From: Vreelandella sedimenti
Lineage (GTDB): Bacteria; Pseudomonadota; Gammaproteobacteria; Pseudomonadales; Halomonadaceae
Assembly: GCF_013416325.1 (NCBI RefSeq)
Contig: NZ_JACCGK010000005.1
Location: 1 to 64,000 of the forward strand
Direction of reading: 5' to 3'
Length of the DNA: 64,000 nucleotides
The position numbers and the translations under genes were made by a program. The first letter of the stretch is position 1. Each line of letters opens with the position of its first letter. The notes below the pieces were generated by a model. That model saw nothing but the letters and a program-made list of their open reading frames with translations. It did no database searches and had not been told where the DNA came from. Positions 7,763 through 16,198 of this stretch are shown piece after piece.

Positions 7763-8881
7763 ATGACTATGTCTTATCAAAACATGTCTCATCACAACAA
7801 TAACGCGTTACAAGTTGAAAAAGGCAGTATCGATATCGTCAAGATTTTGCTGGAAGGTAGGGCTTTTTTTGCATTAATCGTGATCATTATTGTCTTTTCC
7901 ATGCTCTCGCCTGTTTATTTTTCAACGGGTAATTTTTTAACCATGTCTTCGCATGTGGCTGTTTTTGGCTTGCTAGGCATCGGCATGCTGTTTGTCATTC
8001 TGACCGGCGGTATAGACTTATCGGTTGGCTCTACGCTGGCACTTTGCGGAGTGTTCGCGGGTATGTTGTTAGAAGGGGTGGAGATTGAAGCGTTTAATTT
8101 GGCTTTCTTTCCTTCAGTGTGGGTCGTCGTGGTACTTACCTGCTTACTGGGCGGGCTCGTGGGGGCTATAAATGGCGTATTAGTTGCCTACTTCAAAGTG
8201 CCTGCTTTCGTGGCCACACTGGGCATGTTGTATGTAGCGCGCGGAGCCGCACTGCTGCTAACCGATGGATTAACGTTCAATAGTTTAAGTGGTGACCCTG
8301 CATTAGGTAATACTGGGTTTGAATGGCTTGGGTTTAATAAACTATTCGATATTCCTGTCGGTGTTTTGATTCTCTTTTGTGCTGCGGTTATTTGCATGTT
8401 GGCGCTCAGTCGTACGCCGTTTGGCCGGTGGATTTACTCTACCGGTGGCAATGCGCGTGCTGCAGAGCTATCAGGGGTCCCCGTCAATCGCGTTAAGCTC
8501 TCCGTCTACATTATTTCCGGTGTGTGCGCAGCCCTGGCTGGAATTGTGCTTGCCTCACAGTTGACGTCTGCTGGGCCTACTGCAGGTACTACCTATGAGC
8601 TGACAGCGATTGCAGCTGTTGTTATCGGCGGCGCCTCACTGATGGGGGGACGTGGCACGGTTCGAAATACTTTATTGGGTGCATTTGTGATTGGCTTTCT
8701 CGCCGACGGTCTGGTCATCATCGGTGTGTCTGCTTATTGGCAAATGGTCTTCACGGGTAGCGTGATTGTCTTCGCCGTCATGTTAAATAATGTCCAATAC
8801 AGTGCTAAACACAAGTCCTCGCAACAAGCCGAGAAAACGGCAGAAATTAAGCGTGAAGGTTCTAGAGCAAGCGCTACTTAA
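7763..8881 (+). CDS. Ribose-type sugar ABC transporter permease
   Basis: A 372-residue inner-membrane protein of the RbsC/BPD_transp_2 family with about 8-10 hydrophobic segments, beginning near residue 35 after a polar N-terminus. GIGMLFVILTGGIDLSVG and GTTYELTAIAAVVIGGASLMG are family signatures. It forms the channel of the importer with the ATPase just upstream (19-nt gap) and the binding protein downstream. The start ATG at 7763 has a weak GATAGG site; ATG at 7769 is an equally possible start. The polar C-terminal tail of about 25 residues is longer than in E. coli RbsC. Confidence 0.92.
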   Translation: MTMSYQNMSHHNNNALQVEKGSIDIVKILLEGRAFFALIVIIIVFSMLSPVYFSTGNFLTMSSHVAVFGLLGIGMLFVILTGGIDLSVGSTLALCGVFAGMLLEGVEIEAFNLAFFPSVWVVVVLTCLLGGLVGAINGVLVAYFKVPAFVATLGMLYVARGAALLLTDGLTFNSLSGDPALGNTGFEWLGFNKLFDIPVGVLILFCAAVICMLALSRTPFGRWIYSTGGNARAAELSGVPVNRVKLSVYIISGVCAALAGIVLASQLTSAGPTAGTTYELTAIAAVVIGGASLMGGRGTVRNTLLGAFVIGFLADGLVIIGVSAYWQMVFTGSVIVFAVMLNNVQYSAKHKSSQQAEKTAEIKREGSRASAT

Positions 8882-8959
8882 CGTAGCATTGCTTAGAAGT
8901 GTGGCCTGCTCAGGTCTACCTATTCAAAGACCAACAATCATAACTATGAGGTAATAATC

Positions 8960-9916
8960 ATGCTTCCAAAAAGTAAAAAAGTGCTTTTTACAGCTCTCGC
9001 CAGTGTCTCGATGCTCTTTAGTAGCTCTATAGTTGCTCAGGACAAGGGGCTGATCTCAATTATTGTCAATGATATGTCAAACCCCTATTGGCAAACGGAA
9101 GGAACAATTGCTGAGCGCACAGCAGAAGAGTTGGGCTATGATGCAAATGTTAGTTCCCATGTGGGTGACACCAACACTGAAAGCAATCAGGTCGATACTG
9201 CGATTACCAATGGTGCTAAAGCTATCATTCTCGACCCTGCTAATGCGGACGGTTCCATTGGCGCTGTGCGAAGAGCAATCGAGGCGGGAATTCCGGTATT
9301 TATTATTAACGCTGAGATTAACCAGCAGGGTTTAGCCAAGGCGCAACTGGTTTCCAATAATGCACAGGGAGCCGCGTTAGGCGCGCAAGAGTGGGCAATG
9401 CAACTAGATGGTGAGGGATCCTATATAGAGTTAAAGGGGCCTCCTTCTGATAATAATGCTGCGACAAGATCCAATGGCTATGAGACGGTGCTTAGTCAAT
9501 ATCCTGACCTTAGCCTTGCTGCGTCTGACATCGCTAACTGGGATCGGACGGAAGGTCGCAATAAAATGCAGAGCATGCTCCGTTCACATCCTGATATTCG
9601 AGGCGTCATTAGCGGTAACGACGAAATGGCCTTAGGCGCCATTGTGGCCCTAAAGCAGGAGGGGCGGCTAGACGATGTCATAGTAGGTGGTTTTGACGGT
9701 TCACCAGATGCTGTTGATGCGGTTCGCTCGGGTGAACTGGCCTATACCGTTCTACAGCCGGTGGCCGTATTTGCAGAAGATGCAGTAAAAATAGCTGATC
9801 ATTACATCAACACAGGTGAAACAGGGCTAGACAGTGAAAAGCAGCTTTATGACTGCATCCTTATTACGCCAGATAATGTAGACAACTATACCTCTCCCTT
9901 TGTTTTGGAAGAATAA
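8960..9916 (+). CDS. Periplasmic sugar-binding protein of the ribose/tetritol type
   Basis: A 318-residue periplasmic binding protein (Peripla_BP_4, RbsB-like). Residues 1-26 form a signal peptide: lysines, then a hydrophobic core, then cleavage after IVAQ or IVA. Characteristic segments are VNDMSNPYWQTEG, AKAIILDPANADG and ISGNDEMALGAIVAL. It delivers substrate to the permease at 7763. GAGGTAATAATC precedes the ATG. The binding pocket cannot be read reliably from sequence, so the tetritol assignment rests on the operon. The gene ends in VLEE-stop, and this five-codon end has been tandemly copied downstream (9903-9977). Confidence 0.9.
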   Translation: MLPKSKKVLFTALASVSMLFSSSIVAQDKGLISIIVNDMSNPYWQTEGTIAERTAEELGYDANVSSHVGDTNTESNQVDTAITNGAKAIILDPANADGSIGAVRRAIEAGIPVFIINAEINQQGLAKAQLVSNNAQGAALGAQEWAMQLDGEGSYIELKGPPSDNNAATRSNGYETVLSQYPDLSLAASDIANWDRTEGRNKMQSMLRSHPDIRGVISGNDEMALGAIVALKQEGRLDDVIVGGFDGSPDAVDAVRSGELAYTVLQPVAVFAEDAVKIADHYINTGETGLDSEKQLYDCILITPDNVDNYTSPFVLEE

Positions 9917-9977
9917 GGTTTGGAAGAATAGGTTTTAGAAGAGTAAGCATTAGAAGCGTAAGTGTTAGAGAAACTTG
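9903..9977 (+). repeat. Five degenerate 15-nt tandem units spanning the stop codon of the binding-protein gene
   Basis: Units at 9903, 9918, 9933, 9948 and 9963 are variants of TTTTAGAAGAGTAAG. Because the unit is 15 nt, the reading frame is kept. After the true stop the same frame reads GLEE-stop, VLEE-stop, ALEA-stop, then VLEKL. The last four codons plus stop were therefore copied repeatedly and then diverged. Confidence 0.85.
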
Positions 9978-9984
9978 CCTAGAG

Positions 9985-10016
9985 GCCAGTCAGCTATAAA
10001 GCTGGCTGGCTTTTTT
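9985..10016 (+). terminator. Rho-independent terminator after the ABC transporter operon
   Basis: An 11-bp stem (GCCAGTCAGCT 9985-9995 with AGCTGGCTGGC 10000-10010, one G-T pair), loop ATAA, followed by TTTTTT (10011-10016). It ends the dehydrogenase-transporter transcript and probably lowers, rather than abolishes, expression of the kinase gene that starts 19 nt later. Confidence 0.9.
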
Positions 10017-10034
10017 GAATAAGAGGGCGTGTTA

Positions 10035-10934
10035 ATGATCTTTAATTTTGGTTCCATCAATATCGATTATACTTACCGTGTGCCCTATTTTGTTCGCCCT
10101 GGCGAAACCTTGGAAAGCGGTGAGTATAATATTGGATTAGGTGGGAAGGGCGTCAATCAGTCGTTGGCAATAGCGCGTGCCAAAGGAAGGGTGAGTCACT
10201 GGGGGCGTGTTTCATCGATAGATGCCTGGGTGATCAGTGAACTTGAGTCTGCGGGTGTTGGTGTGAAAGATATCGAATTGACCCCAGAGCCAAGTGGGCA
10301 TGCCATTATTCAAATTGACGCACTGGGTGAAAACGCTATTCTTTTGTTCTCTGGGGCCAATCATGGTTTTACGCAGGAGAAAATGACGGCTCTTATTGCG
10401 CAAACCGCTCCGGGCGACACAATACTTATTCAGAACGAATGTAACGGGCTCGATCAGCTTATTCCATTAGCAGTGAGTCATGGCTGCAAGGTGATATTTA
10501 ACTCAGCACCAATGACTGCGAAGGTATCATCACTCCCTCTAGACCAATGTGAACTGCTTTTTTTTAACCGTACAGAGGCCGCCGCTTTATTAGAGATGCC
10601 GGTAGAGTCGAGCGCCGCAGATTTGCTAAGGCGTTGTAAAAAATCGCTTGGCGATGTCGAGGTGGTTCTTACCCTAGGTAGCGAGGGGGCTTGGTATCAG
10701 CGCAGCAGTGAGACTCTTTTTCATGCGGCTTTAAAGGTAAAGGCCATCGATACAACGGCCGCGGGCGATACCTTTGTGGGCTACTTCCTTGCCGCTAGGC
10801 AAGCTGGCCTCAAGCCTTCTCAGTGCTTGCAAAGGGCAACAGCGGCGGCTGCCCTGGCGGTTCAAAAACGCGGCGCTGCCAGTAGTATTCCGATGGCGGA
10901 AGAGGTAGATGGGATCATATATCAAAGTACCTAA
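10035..10934 (+). CDS. Ribokinase-family (PfkB) carbohydrate kinase
   Basis: A 299-residue kinase of the ribokinase/PfkB family, cytosolic. The N-terminal sugar-binding motif GLGGKGVNQSLAIARA (about residues 37-52) and the C-terminal catalytic motif DTTAAGDTFVGYF, whose GD aspartate is the base, are intact; the usual GAGD is AAGD here. GAGGG (10023-10027) lies 7 nt before ATG 10035; a GTG at 10029 is less likely. It follows the transporter operon across a terminator. The cluster already has a ketose kinase of a different family, so this enzyme may act on a second substrate such as ribose or another pentose, or on an aldotetrose. Confidence 0.85.
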   Translation: MIFNFGSINIDYTYRVPYFVRPGETLESGEYNIGLGGKGVNQSLAIARAKGRVSHWGRVSSIDAWVISELESAGVGVKDIELTPEPSGHAIIQIDALGENAILLFSGANHGFTQEKMTALIAQTAPGDTILIQNECNGLDQLIPLAVSHGCKVIFNSAPMTAKVSSLPLDQCELLFFNRTEAAALLEMPVESSAADLLRRCKKSLGDVEVVLTLGSEGAWYQRSSETLFHAALKVKAIDTTAAGDTFVGYFLAARQAGLKPSQCLQRATAAAALAVQKRGAASSIPMAEEVDGIIYQST

Positions 10935-11011
10935 AGACAGTCGAAACCAGTGCATTAATTTTCTGAACATTCCTAATGCTATTAAACAGCTATTGGCGTC
11001 GCTTTAGGTAC
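10927..11011. repeat. Spaced perfect 10-bp inverted repeat at the end of the island
   Basis: GTACCTAAAG (10927-10936, overlapping the kinase stop codon) and CTTTAGGTAC (11002-11011) are exact reverse complements 65 nt apart. There is no poly-T after the second arm, so a simple terminator is unlikely. The arms could pair in the mRNA to protect the 3' end, or mark an old insertion boundary. The rest of 10935-11071 shows nothing recognisable. Confidence 0.5.
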
Positions 11012-11071
11012 GAGCGGCCATTTAGACCGCCCGCCGTCTCTTTCATATACTATGAGGGATTTGGCAGTGAC

Positions 11072-11548
11072 CTATCTTAGTCCTTGAATCCTCTGATGGT
11101 TTTCCAACGTCATTACCAACGCTGCAGCCGCTTCCTTGCCTTTGGCACGGAAATGGTCATAGAAAAAATCATGGTGTGTGCTGTGTTCATGGAAATGATG
11201 CGGCGTCAGCACGACAGAAAGTATGGGAATTTCTGTTTCCAGTTGCACCTGCATCATGCCTTCAACCACTGCTTGAGCAACGAAGTCGTGGCGATAGATG
11301 CCTCCATCAATAACAAAACCTGCACCCACAATAGCGCTGTAACGACCTGTTTTGGCTAGCAACTTAGCTTGAAGAGGCACTTCATAAGCCCCCGCAACTT
11401 GGAATATTTCTATTTGATCAGCGGAAAAGCCATGCTCGCTGGCAAGTTGAGCAATAAATGCTTCTCTGGCTTGGGCAACGATATCGTGATGCCAAGACGC
11501 TTCGATAAAGGCAACGCGAGGGAATGAAGAAAGTTGGGTCTGATTCAT
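11072..11548 (-). CDS. ribH: 6,7-dimethyl-8-ribityllumazine synthase, RibH2 type
   Basis: A 158-residue lumazine synthase, which condenses a ribitylaminouracil with dihydroxybutanone phosphate in the penultimate riboflavin step. GAYEVPLQAKLLAKTGRY, GAGFVIDGGIYRHDFVAQAV (with the catalytic histidine) and VVLTPHHFHEH match Brucella RibH2, a decameric type, rather than the usual icosahedral RibH. ATG 11548 has TAGGA at 6 nt; the open frame continues upstream into the riboswitch leader and that extension should not be annotated. It is a lone rib gene under its own FMN riboswitch (11650-11815), so it is probably induced when flavin is scarce. A housekeeping ribH is expected elsewhere in the genome. 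Confidence 0.92.
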   Translation of the reverse strand: MNQTQLSSFPRVAFIEASWHHDIVAQAREAFIAQLASEHGFSADQIEIFQVAGAYEVPLQAKLLAKTGRYSAIVGAGFVIDGGIYRHDFVAQAVVEGMMQVQLETEIPILSVVLTPHHFHEHSTHHDFFYDHFRAKGKEAAAALVMTLENHQRIQGLR

Positions 11549-11649
11549 GGTCATCCTATGGGGATTGTTTACCAGAACCAGGGCATGAGGCATCCAATAG
11601 CACAGCACCCGCATGCGTTGTAACGCTACGGGTAATATCACTAGGAAAC

Positions 11650-11815
11650 CTTCTCTTTTATCCGGACTATTACCGTCGGCTTCGGAATCTCACCGAATCT
11701 GCTGTCCTCAACCGTTAGGTTAAACCTCTGGTTGAGCGCTCGTGGGCTTATCCGCATCAATAAAGATATGGCATCACCACCGGTGGGGACTTACACCCCG
11801 CCCTGAGAAAGTTCG
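11650..11815 (-). ncRNA. FMN riboswitch (RFN element)
   Basis: Read on the minus strand, the region has the conserved RFN blocks in order: TCAGGGCGGGGTGTAAGTCC, CCACCGGTGGTGATGCC, GCCCACGAGCGCTC, AACCAGAGG, GTCAGCAGATTCGGTGAGA, TTCCGAAGCCGACGG and TAGTCCGGAT. These match the classic FMN aptamer. A hairpin (11607-11633, ACCCG-GCGT/ACGC-GCGGGT arms) lies between the aptamer and the ribH start, with no U-tract, so control may be at translation initiation rather than termination. Confidence 0.96.
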
Positions 11816-11833
11816 CCATTACTGGCGGAAGAC

Positions 11834-11839
11834 ATTATA
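11834..11839 (-). promoter_or_regulatory. -10 box of the riboswitch-ribH transcript
   Basis: A perfect TATAAT on the minus strand lies about 19-24 nt upstream of the aptamer, which would place transcription start near 11827. The -35 region 17 nt upstream (CTGTAT, 11857-11862) is weak. Confidence 0.55.
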
Positions 11840-12037
11840 CGCTGGCTGGCCGGCAGATACAGATAGCATGACCAAAAAAATAAGATGACGTCTTGAAAGG
11901 TGAGCTTAGCAACCAAAACCCTATCTCTTCGCCATCATTGAAGCCCAAGCCGCTGGTTCAGTGCTAAACTATTGGATGTCATTAGCAGGTTAATTATTGC
12001 GTCAGTAGGGACAGATTTTAAGATTTAGGGAGTCGAT

Positions 12038-13078
12038 GTGAAGGGCGTCGTGTTGAATGCATGGAGCGCAAAAGCGCTGACAATATCACTAACCGTTGGC
12101 GCCGTTGGCGGTACGCTGTTTCAACTGTCCGGTCTGCCCCTTGCATGGATGCTTGGCCCTCTTATTGCCAACCTCGTGGCCTCTTCACGAGGTGTGAAGG
12201 TCGCAGTGCCTGAGCCACTGCGTAACGTATTTCTAGCCGTCATGGGGTTGGTGTTGGGTAGCCAGGTGACGCCACAGCTGGCTCATCGCGTACTGGATTG
12301 GCCGGTTTCAGCTGCTCTCTTGCTGCTGGGAGTAGCCGCTTCCACCGCGGTAGCCGCTGCCTGGTACCGGCGCTGTGGTTTCGACCCCGTCAGTGCCTGG
12401 TTTGGCGCCTCGCCCGGCGCGATGACGGCGATGATTCTGTTGGGTGAAAAGTGCGGCGGCGACCCCCAGCGTATTGCAGTAGCGCAGTCGCTGCGCATCA
12501 TTTTAGTGATTCTTTTTTTGCCGCCGCTATTTTGGGCCTATGAAGGTGGAGGCGAGGGCATCGGCCCTGTTCATCGCAGTTTTGAACACGGCTGGATGCT
12601 ACTTATGATCCCGCTGCTGTTGCCATTAGGACGCTGGCTGCGAATTCCCAGTCCTGCACTGCTGGCACCGCTACTAGTCGCTGCTCTATTATCCGGTGTT
12701 GATATTGCCAGTTTCGCTCTCCCAGAGTGGGGAATGAACCTGATGCTGTGGGTGCTGGGCAGTGCCATTGGTTCGCGCTTTCAGGGCATGACGCGAAAGC
12801 TTTTTGGCCGCTATTTATGGCAGTCTGGCGTGGCGACGCTGTTAGCGTTGCTGGTACTTGCACTATTTGCCGAGTTGATTCACCAACTGCTAGGGGTAGG
12901 GCGCGATGTGGCGCTGCTGGCGCTGGCGCCGGGGGGCATTGGCGAAATGGCTATTTTGGCCGTCGCGCTTAATATCGACCCGGTGTTTGTTGCCTTTCAC
13001 CACCTACTGCGCATGGTCACGCTGATGATCATTGCGCCTTTTTGGGCGCGTTGGTTGCTGCGCCACGCCCCTTCTTAA
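12038..13078 (+). CDS. AbrB-family integral membrane protein
   Basis: A 346-residue, almost wholly hydrophobic inner-membrane protein matching the AbrB (AmoA-like, PF05145) transporter family: two similar halves with GLPLAWMLGPLIANL near residue 35, GASPGAMTAMILLGEKCGGD near residue 128 and LALAPGGIGEMAILAVALNID near the C-terminus. Substrate unknown; the old name 'ammonia monooxygenase' is a misnomer. The start is GTG at 12038, 5 nt after AGGGAG. The overlapping ATG at 12036 is followed at once by TGA. It is not obviously co-transcribed with its neighbours. Confidence 0.85.
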   Translation: MKGVVLNAWSAKALTISLTVGAVGGTLFQLSGLPLAWMLGPLIANLVASSRGVKVAVPEPLRNVFLAVMGLVLGSQVTPQLAHRVLDWPVSAALLLLGVAASTAVAAAWYRRCGFDPVSAWFGASPGAMTAMILLGEKCGGDPQRIAVAQSLRIILVILFLPPLFWAYEGGGEGIGPVHRSFEHGWMLLMIPLLLPLGRWLRIPSPALLAPLLVAALLSGVDIASFALPEWGMNLMLWVLGSAIGSRFQGMTRKLFGRYLWQSGVATLLALLVLALFAELIHQLLGVGRDVALLALAPGGIGEMAILAVALNIDPVFVAFHHLLRMVTLMIIAPFWARWLLRHAPS

Positions 13079-13167
13079 ATCTTAAACAATCAAACTGATA
13101 CATAAATAAGTTAACGTCTGCTACATCAATTCCAGACACACCAACGCCAGTCACGTAAGGAAGCCTC

Positions 13168-15060
13168 ATGCTATCGCGTGTTTTACAGCCGCTATTTCGT
13201 TACTTCGAAACGCGGGTAAACCCTTATCCGGAAGGCGAGGTTAAAACGCCGCCTAAGGGCTTAATGCCGTTTATTGTGCACTTTTCCCGTCCGATGCTAC
13301 CGCTGTTGCTGCTAATGACGCTGTTCACGGCGCTGGTCTCGGCGGCTGAAGTGGTTTTCTTTAGCTACATGGGGCAACTGGTCGATTGGCTGGGCAACGT
13401 TGAACGTGCAGGCTTTTGGGCTGAAAACGGCCTGTGGCTTGCTGGCCTGGGGCTATTGCTGCTGATCGGTTTGCCGCTGTTGGTGCTGATGCAGTCACTG
13501 GTCACCCATCAGAGTATTTTCGGTAACTATCCGATGATCGGCCGCTGGCTATCCCACCGCCATATGCTTAGCCAGAGCCTGGCATTTTATCAGGACGAAT
13601 TTGCCGGTCGGGTGTCGCAAAAGGTGATGCAAACGGCACTGGCGATCCGCGAGACCGTCACCAAGGTGATGGATCTATTGGTCTACGCCATCGTCTATTT
13701 CACTGGTGCGGCCTACCTGCTGGGCCGGGCGGATCTGTTGCTGCTGATCCCACTGGGACTGTGGCTGGTGGGTTACCTGGCGATCATGGGCTACTTCGTA
13801 CCACGCCTGCGTGATGTCTCCATGGCCCAGGCGGACGCCCGTGCCCAGATGACCGGGCGCGTAGTGGACAGTTACAGCAATATCCAGACCATCAAGCTGT
13901 TTGCCGATACCGAGCGCGAGCAGCGCTACGCCAAAGACGCTATGGAAGGCTTTATGGTCACCGTTCACCGCCAAATGCGGTTGGTGACGATCATGAGCGT
14001 GGGGCTGACGCTGCTCAACACCGCGCTGTTGGTGGGCACTGCGGCCATGGCGATCAGCGCTTGGTACACGGAGGCGATTTCTCTGGGCGTTTTGGCGATT
14101 GCCATCGCGCTGGTCATGCGTATCCGCTTTATGTCTGACTGGATTTTGTGGGAAGTCGCCGGGCTGTTTGAAAATATTGGCACGGTTCAGGATGGCATGA
14201 ACACCATCGCTCAGAAGCCAACGATCAACGATGCGCCCAATGCGAAAGCGCTTCAGGTTCCCCATGGCGAAATTGTTTTTGATGCGCTGCGCTTTCAATA
14301 CGCCCAGGCGAAAGGGGAGAGTAAAAACGTCTTTGATGGACTAAGCCTGACCATCAAGCCCGGCGAGAAAATCGGCCTGATCGGCCGTTCCGGAGCGGGC
14401 AAATCTACCCTGGCCAATCTGCTGCTGCGTTTTTATGACTTGCAAGGTGGGCAGATCTTGATTGATGGGCAAAACATTGCCGAGGTGACCCAAACCTCCT
14501 TGCGCCACCAGATTGGCATGGTCACCCAGGACACCTCGCTGCTGCACCGCTCGCTGCGTGACAACATCCGTTACGGCAGCCCCCACGCCAGTGACGAAGA
14601 TGTTTGGAACGCGGTGTGCCGCGCCCATGCGGATACCTTTATCAATGATTTGGTCGACCCGAAAGGGCGTCGCGGCCTGGATGCCCATGTGGGCGAGCGC
14701 GGAGTGAAGCTTTCCGGCGGGCAGCGACAGCGGATCGCGATCGCCCGGGTGCTGCTCAAAAATGCCCCGATTCTGGTTCTGGACGAGGCCACCTCGGCGC
14801 TGGACTCGGAAGTGGAGGCCGCCATTCAAGAACAGCTGGATACGTTGATGGAAGGCAAAACGGTGATTGCCATCGCGCATCGGCTGTCGACCATAGCAAT
14901 GCTAGACCGGTTAATTGTGGTGGATAAAGGGCGAATGGTGGAAAGTGGCACGCATCAGGAACTGCTTTCACTCAACGGCATTTATGCCAGCCTTTGGCAG
15001 CGCCAGTCAGGTGGCTTCCTGGGGCTTGATATCGACGGCAACGGCCCCAACCAACAGTAG
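13168..15060 (+). CDS. ABC exporter half-transporter (fused membrane and ATPase domains)
   Basis: A 630-residue type IV ABC exporter. The transmembrane domain (about residues 35-330, six hydrophobic segments) is fused to an ATPase domain (about 365-610) with Walker A GRSGAGKST, signature LSGGQRQRIA, Walker B ILVLDEATSALD and the switch histidine in IAIAHRLSTI. It works as a dimer, exporting lipids, peptides or drugs; the substrate cannot be told from sequence. AAGGAAG lies upstream of the ATG. The next gene starts 47 nt later and may be co-transcribed. Confidence 0.9.
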   Translation: MLSRVLQPLFRYFETRVNPYPEGEVKTPPKGLMPFIVHFSRPMLPLLLLMTLFTALVSAAEVVFFSYMGQLVDWLGNVERAGFWAENGLWLAGLGLLLLIGLPLLVLMQSLVTHQSIFGNYPMIGRWLSHRHMLSQSLAFYQDEFAGRVSQKVMQTALAIRETVTKVMDLLVYAIVYFTGAAYLLGRADLLLLIPLGLWLVGYLAIMGYFVPRLRDVSMAQADARAQMTGRVVDSYSNIQTIKLFADTEREQRYAKDAMEGFMVTVHRQMRLVTIMSVGLTLLNTALLVGTAAMAISAWYTEAISLGVLAIAIALVMRIRFMSDWILWEVAGLFENIGTVQDGMNTIAQKPTINDAPNAKALQVPHGEIVFDALRFQYAQAKGESKNVFDGLSLTIKPGEKIGLIGRSGAGKSTLANLLLRFYDLQGGQILIDGQNIAEVTQTSLRHQIGMVTQDTSLLHRSLRDNIRYGSPHASDEDVWNAVCRAHADTFINDLVDPKGRRGLDAHVGERGVKLSGGQRQRIAIARVLLKNAPILVLDEATSALDSEVEAAIQEQLDTLMEGKTVIAIAHRLSTIAMLDRLIVVDKGRMVESGTHQELLSLNGIYASLWQRQSGGFLGLDIDGNGPNQQ

Positions 15061-15107
15061 ATACATACATCACTGTACATATTCGAACTGTACATACTGA
15101 GGTAACG

Positions 15108-16115
15108 ATGAAAGCGATCAAGCTGAATCAGCCCGGCGGTTTGGACAAGCTGGACGTTGTCGACATCGACGCGCCTGGTGCCCCGGGCCCTGGTGAAATC
15201 CGAGTACGTCTACACGCCAGCTCACTGAATTTTCACGATTACGCCGTGGTCGCCGGGATGATTCCCACCGACGATGGGCGTATTCCCATGTCAGACGGCG
15301 CAGGCGTTGTCGAAGCCATCGGCGAAGGTGTCAGAGAGTTCGCGGTGGGCGACCACGTGGTATCGACCTTCTTCCCCCACTGGCTGGAAGGCCCGGCGCG
15401 TGTCGGCGACTTTCGTACTACGCCGGGCGATGGCGTGGATGGCTACGCTCGTGAGCAAGTTGTACGCCCTGTCGAGTGGTTTACCCTTCAGCCCAAGGGG
15501 TACAGCCATGCGGAATCCGCTACCTTAACCACCGCTGGCTTAACCGCTTGGCGGGCACTGGTCGTCGATGGTGGCATTAAAGCGGGCGACAGCGTGCTGG
15601 TGATGGGCACGGGCGGAGTATCCGTTTTTGCCCTACAGTTTGCCCGTCTGATGGGTGCGCGGGTCATAGCAACGTCATCGTCGAATGAAAAGCTGGCGAG
15701 GCTGCGTGAGATGGGGGCCGAGCACACCATCAACTATAAAGAGACACCTGATTGGGGTAAGCGCGTGAAAGAGCTGACCAACGGCGAAGGCGTTGATCAT
15801 ATCGTCGAAGTGGGCGGGCCAGGTACGCTGCCGCAATCCTTTGATGCGATCAAAATCGGTGGGCATATCGCCTTGATTGGTATCCTCACTGGCCGTGAGG
15901 GTGAAATACCGACGGCTAAATTAATGGCCAAGCAGGCGAGTTTGAAAGGCTTGATTGTAGGCAGTCGTCGTCAGCAGATTGAGATGATTCGTGCACTGGA
16001 AACATTCGATATGCACCCGATCATTGACCGCGAATTTCCGCTTGCCGAGATCGCCGACGCTTTCCGCCATCAGGAGTCTGGACAGCACTTCGGCAAGATC
16101 TGCCTAACGTTTTAA
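15108..16115 (+). CDS. Medium-chain NAD(P)H-dependent dehydrogenase, zinc-independent, quinone-reductase-like
   Basis: A 335-residue medium-chain dehydrogenase/reductase. The Rossmann motif is GTGGVSVFALQFA (about residues 166-178), and SSSNEKLARLREMGAEHTIN is typical of quinone oxidoreductases. The catalytic-zinc cysteine is replaced (SSLNFHDYAVV) and there is no structural four-cysteine loop, so it is predicted to be a zinc-free oxidoreductase acting on enones or quinones with NADPH. TGAGGTAACG precedes the ATG. The physiological substrate is unknown. A TTCG-capped hairpin (16125-16140) and a larger GC-rich hairpin (16154-16184) follow, neither with a T-run. Confidence 0.82.
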   Translation: MKAIKLNQPGGLDKLDVVDIDAPGAPGPGEIRVRLHASSLNFHDYAVVAGMIPTDDGRIPMSDGAGVVEAIGEGVREFAVGDHVVSTFFPHWLEGPARVGDFRTTPGDGVDGYAREQVVRPVEWFTLQPKGYSHAESATLTTAGLTAWRALVVDGGIKAGDSVLVMGTGGVSVFALQFARLMGARVIATSSSNEKLARLREMGAEHTINYKETPDWGKRVKELTNGEGVDHIVEVGGPGTLPQSFDAIKIGGHIALIGILTGREGEIPTAKLMAKQASLKGLIVGSRRQQIEMIRALETFDMHPIIDREFPLAEIADAFRHQESGQHFGKICLTF

Positions 16116-16198
16116 AACAGTTGGCTTACTTTCGAGTAAGTGAGTCATAGACAAACAGTTTGCACGCCTTGCGCACTTGCCGGGCGTGCAAGTGCAGA

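Noticed and set aside
13675..14298. 207-codon minus-strand frame inside the ABC exporter gene
   Set aside because: Antisense to a strongly conserved transporter; histidine/glutamine-rich shadow composition.
14341..14880. 179-codon minus-strand frame
   Set aside because: Antisense to the ATPase domain of the same exporter.
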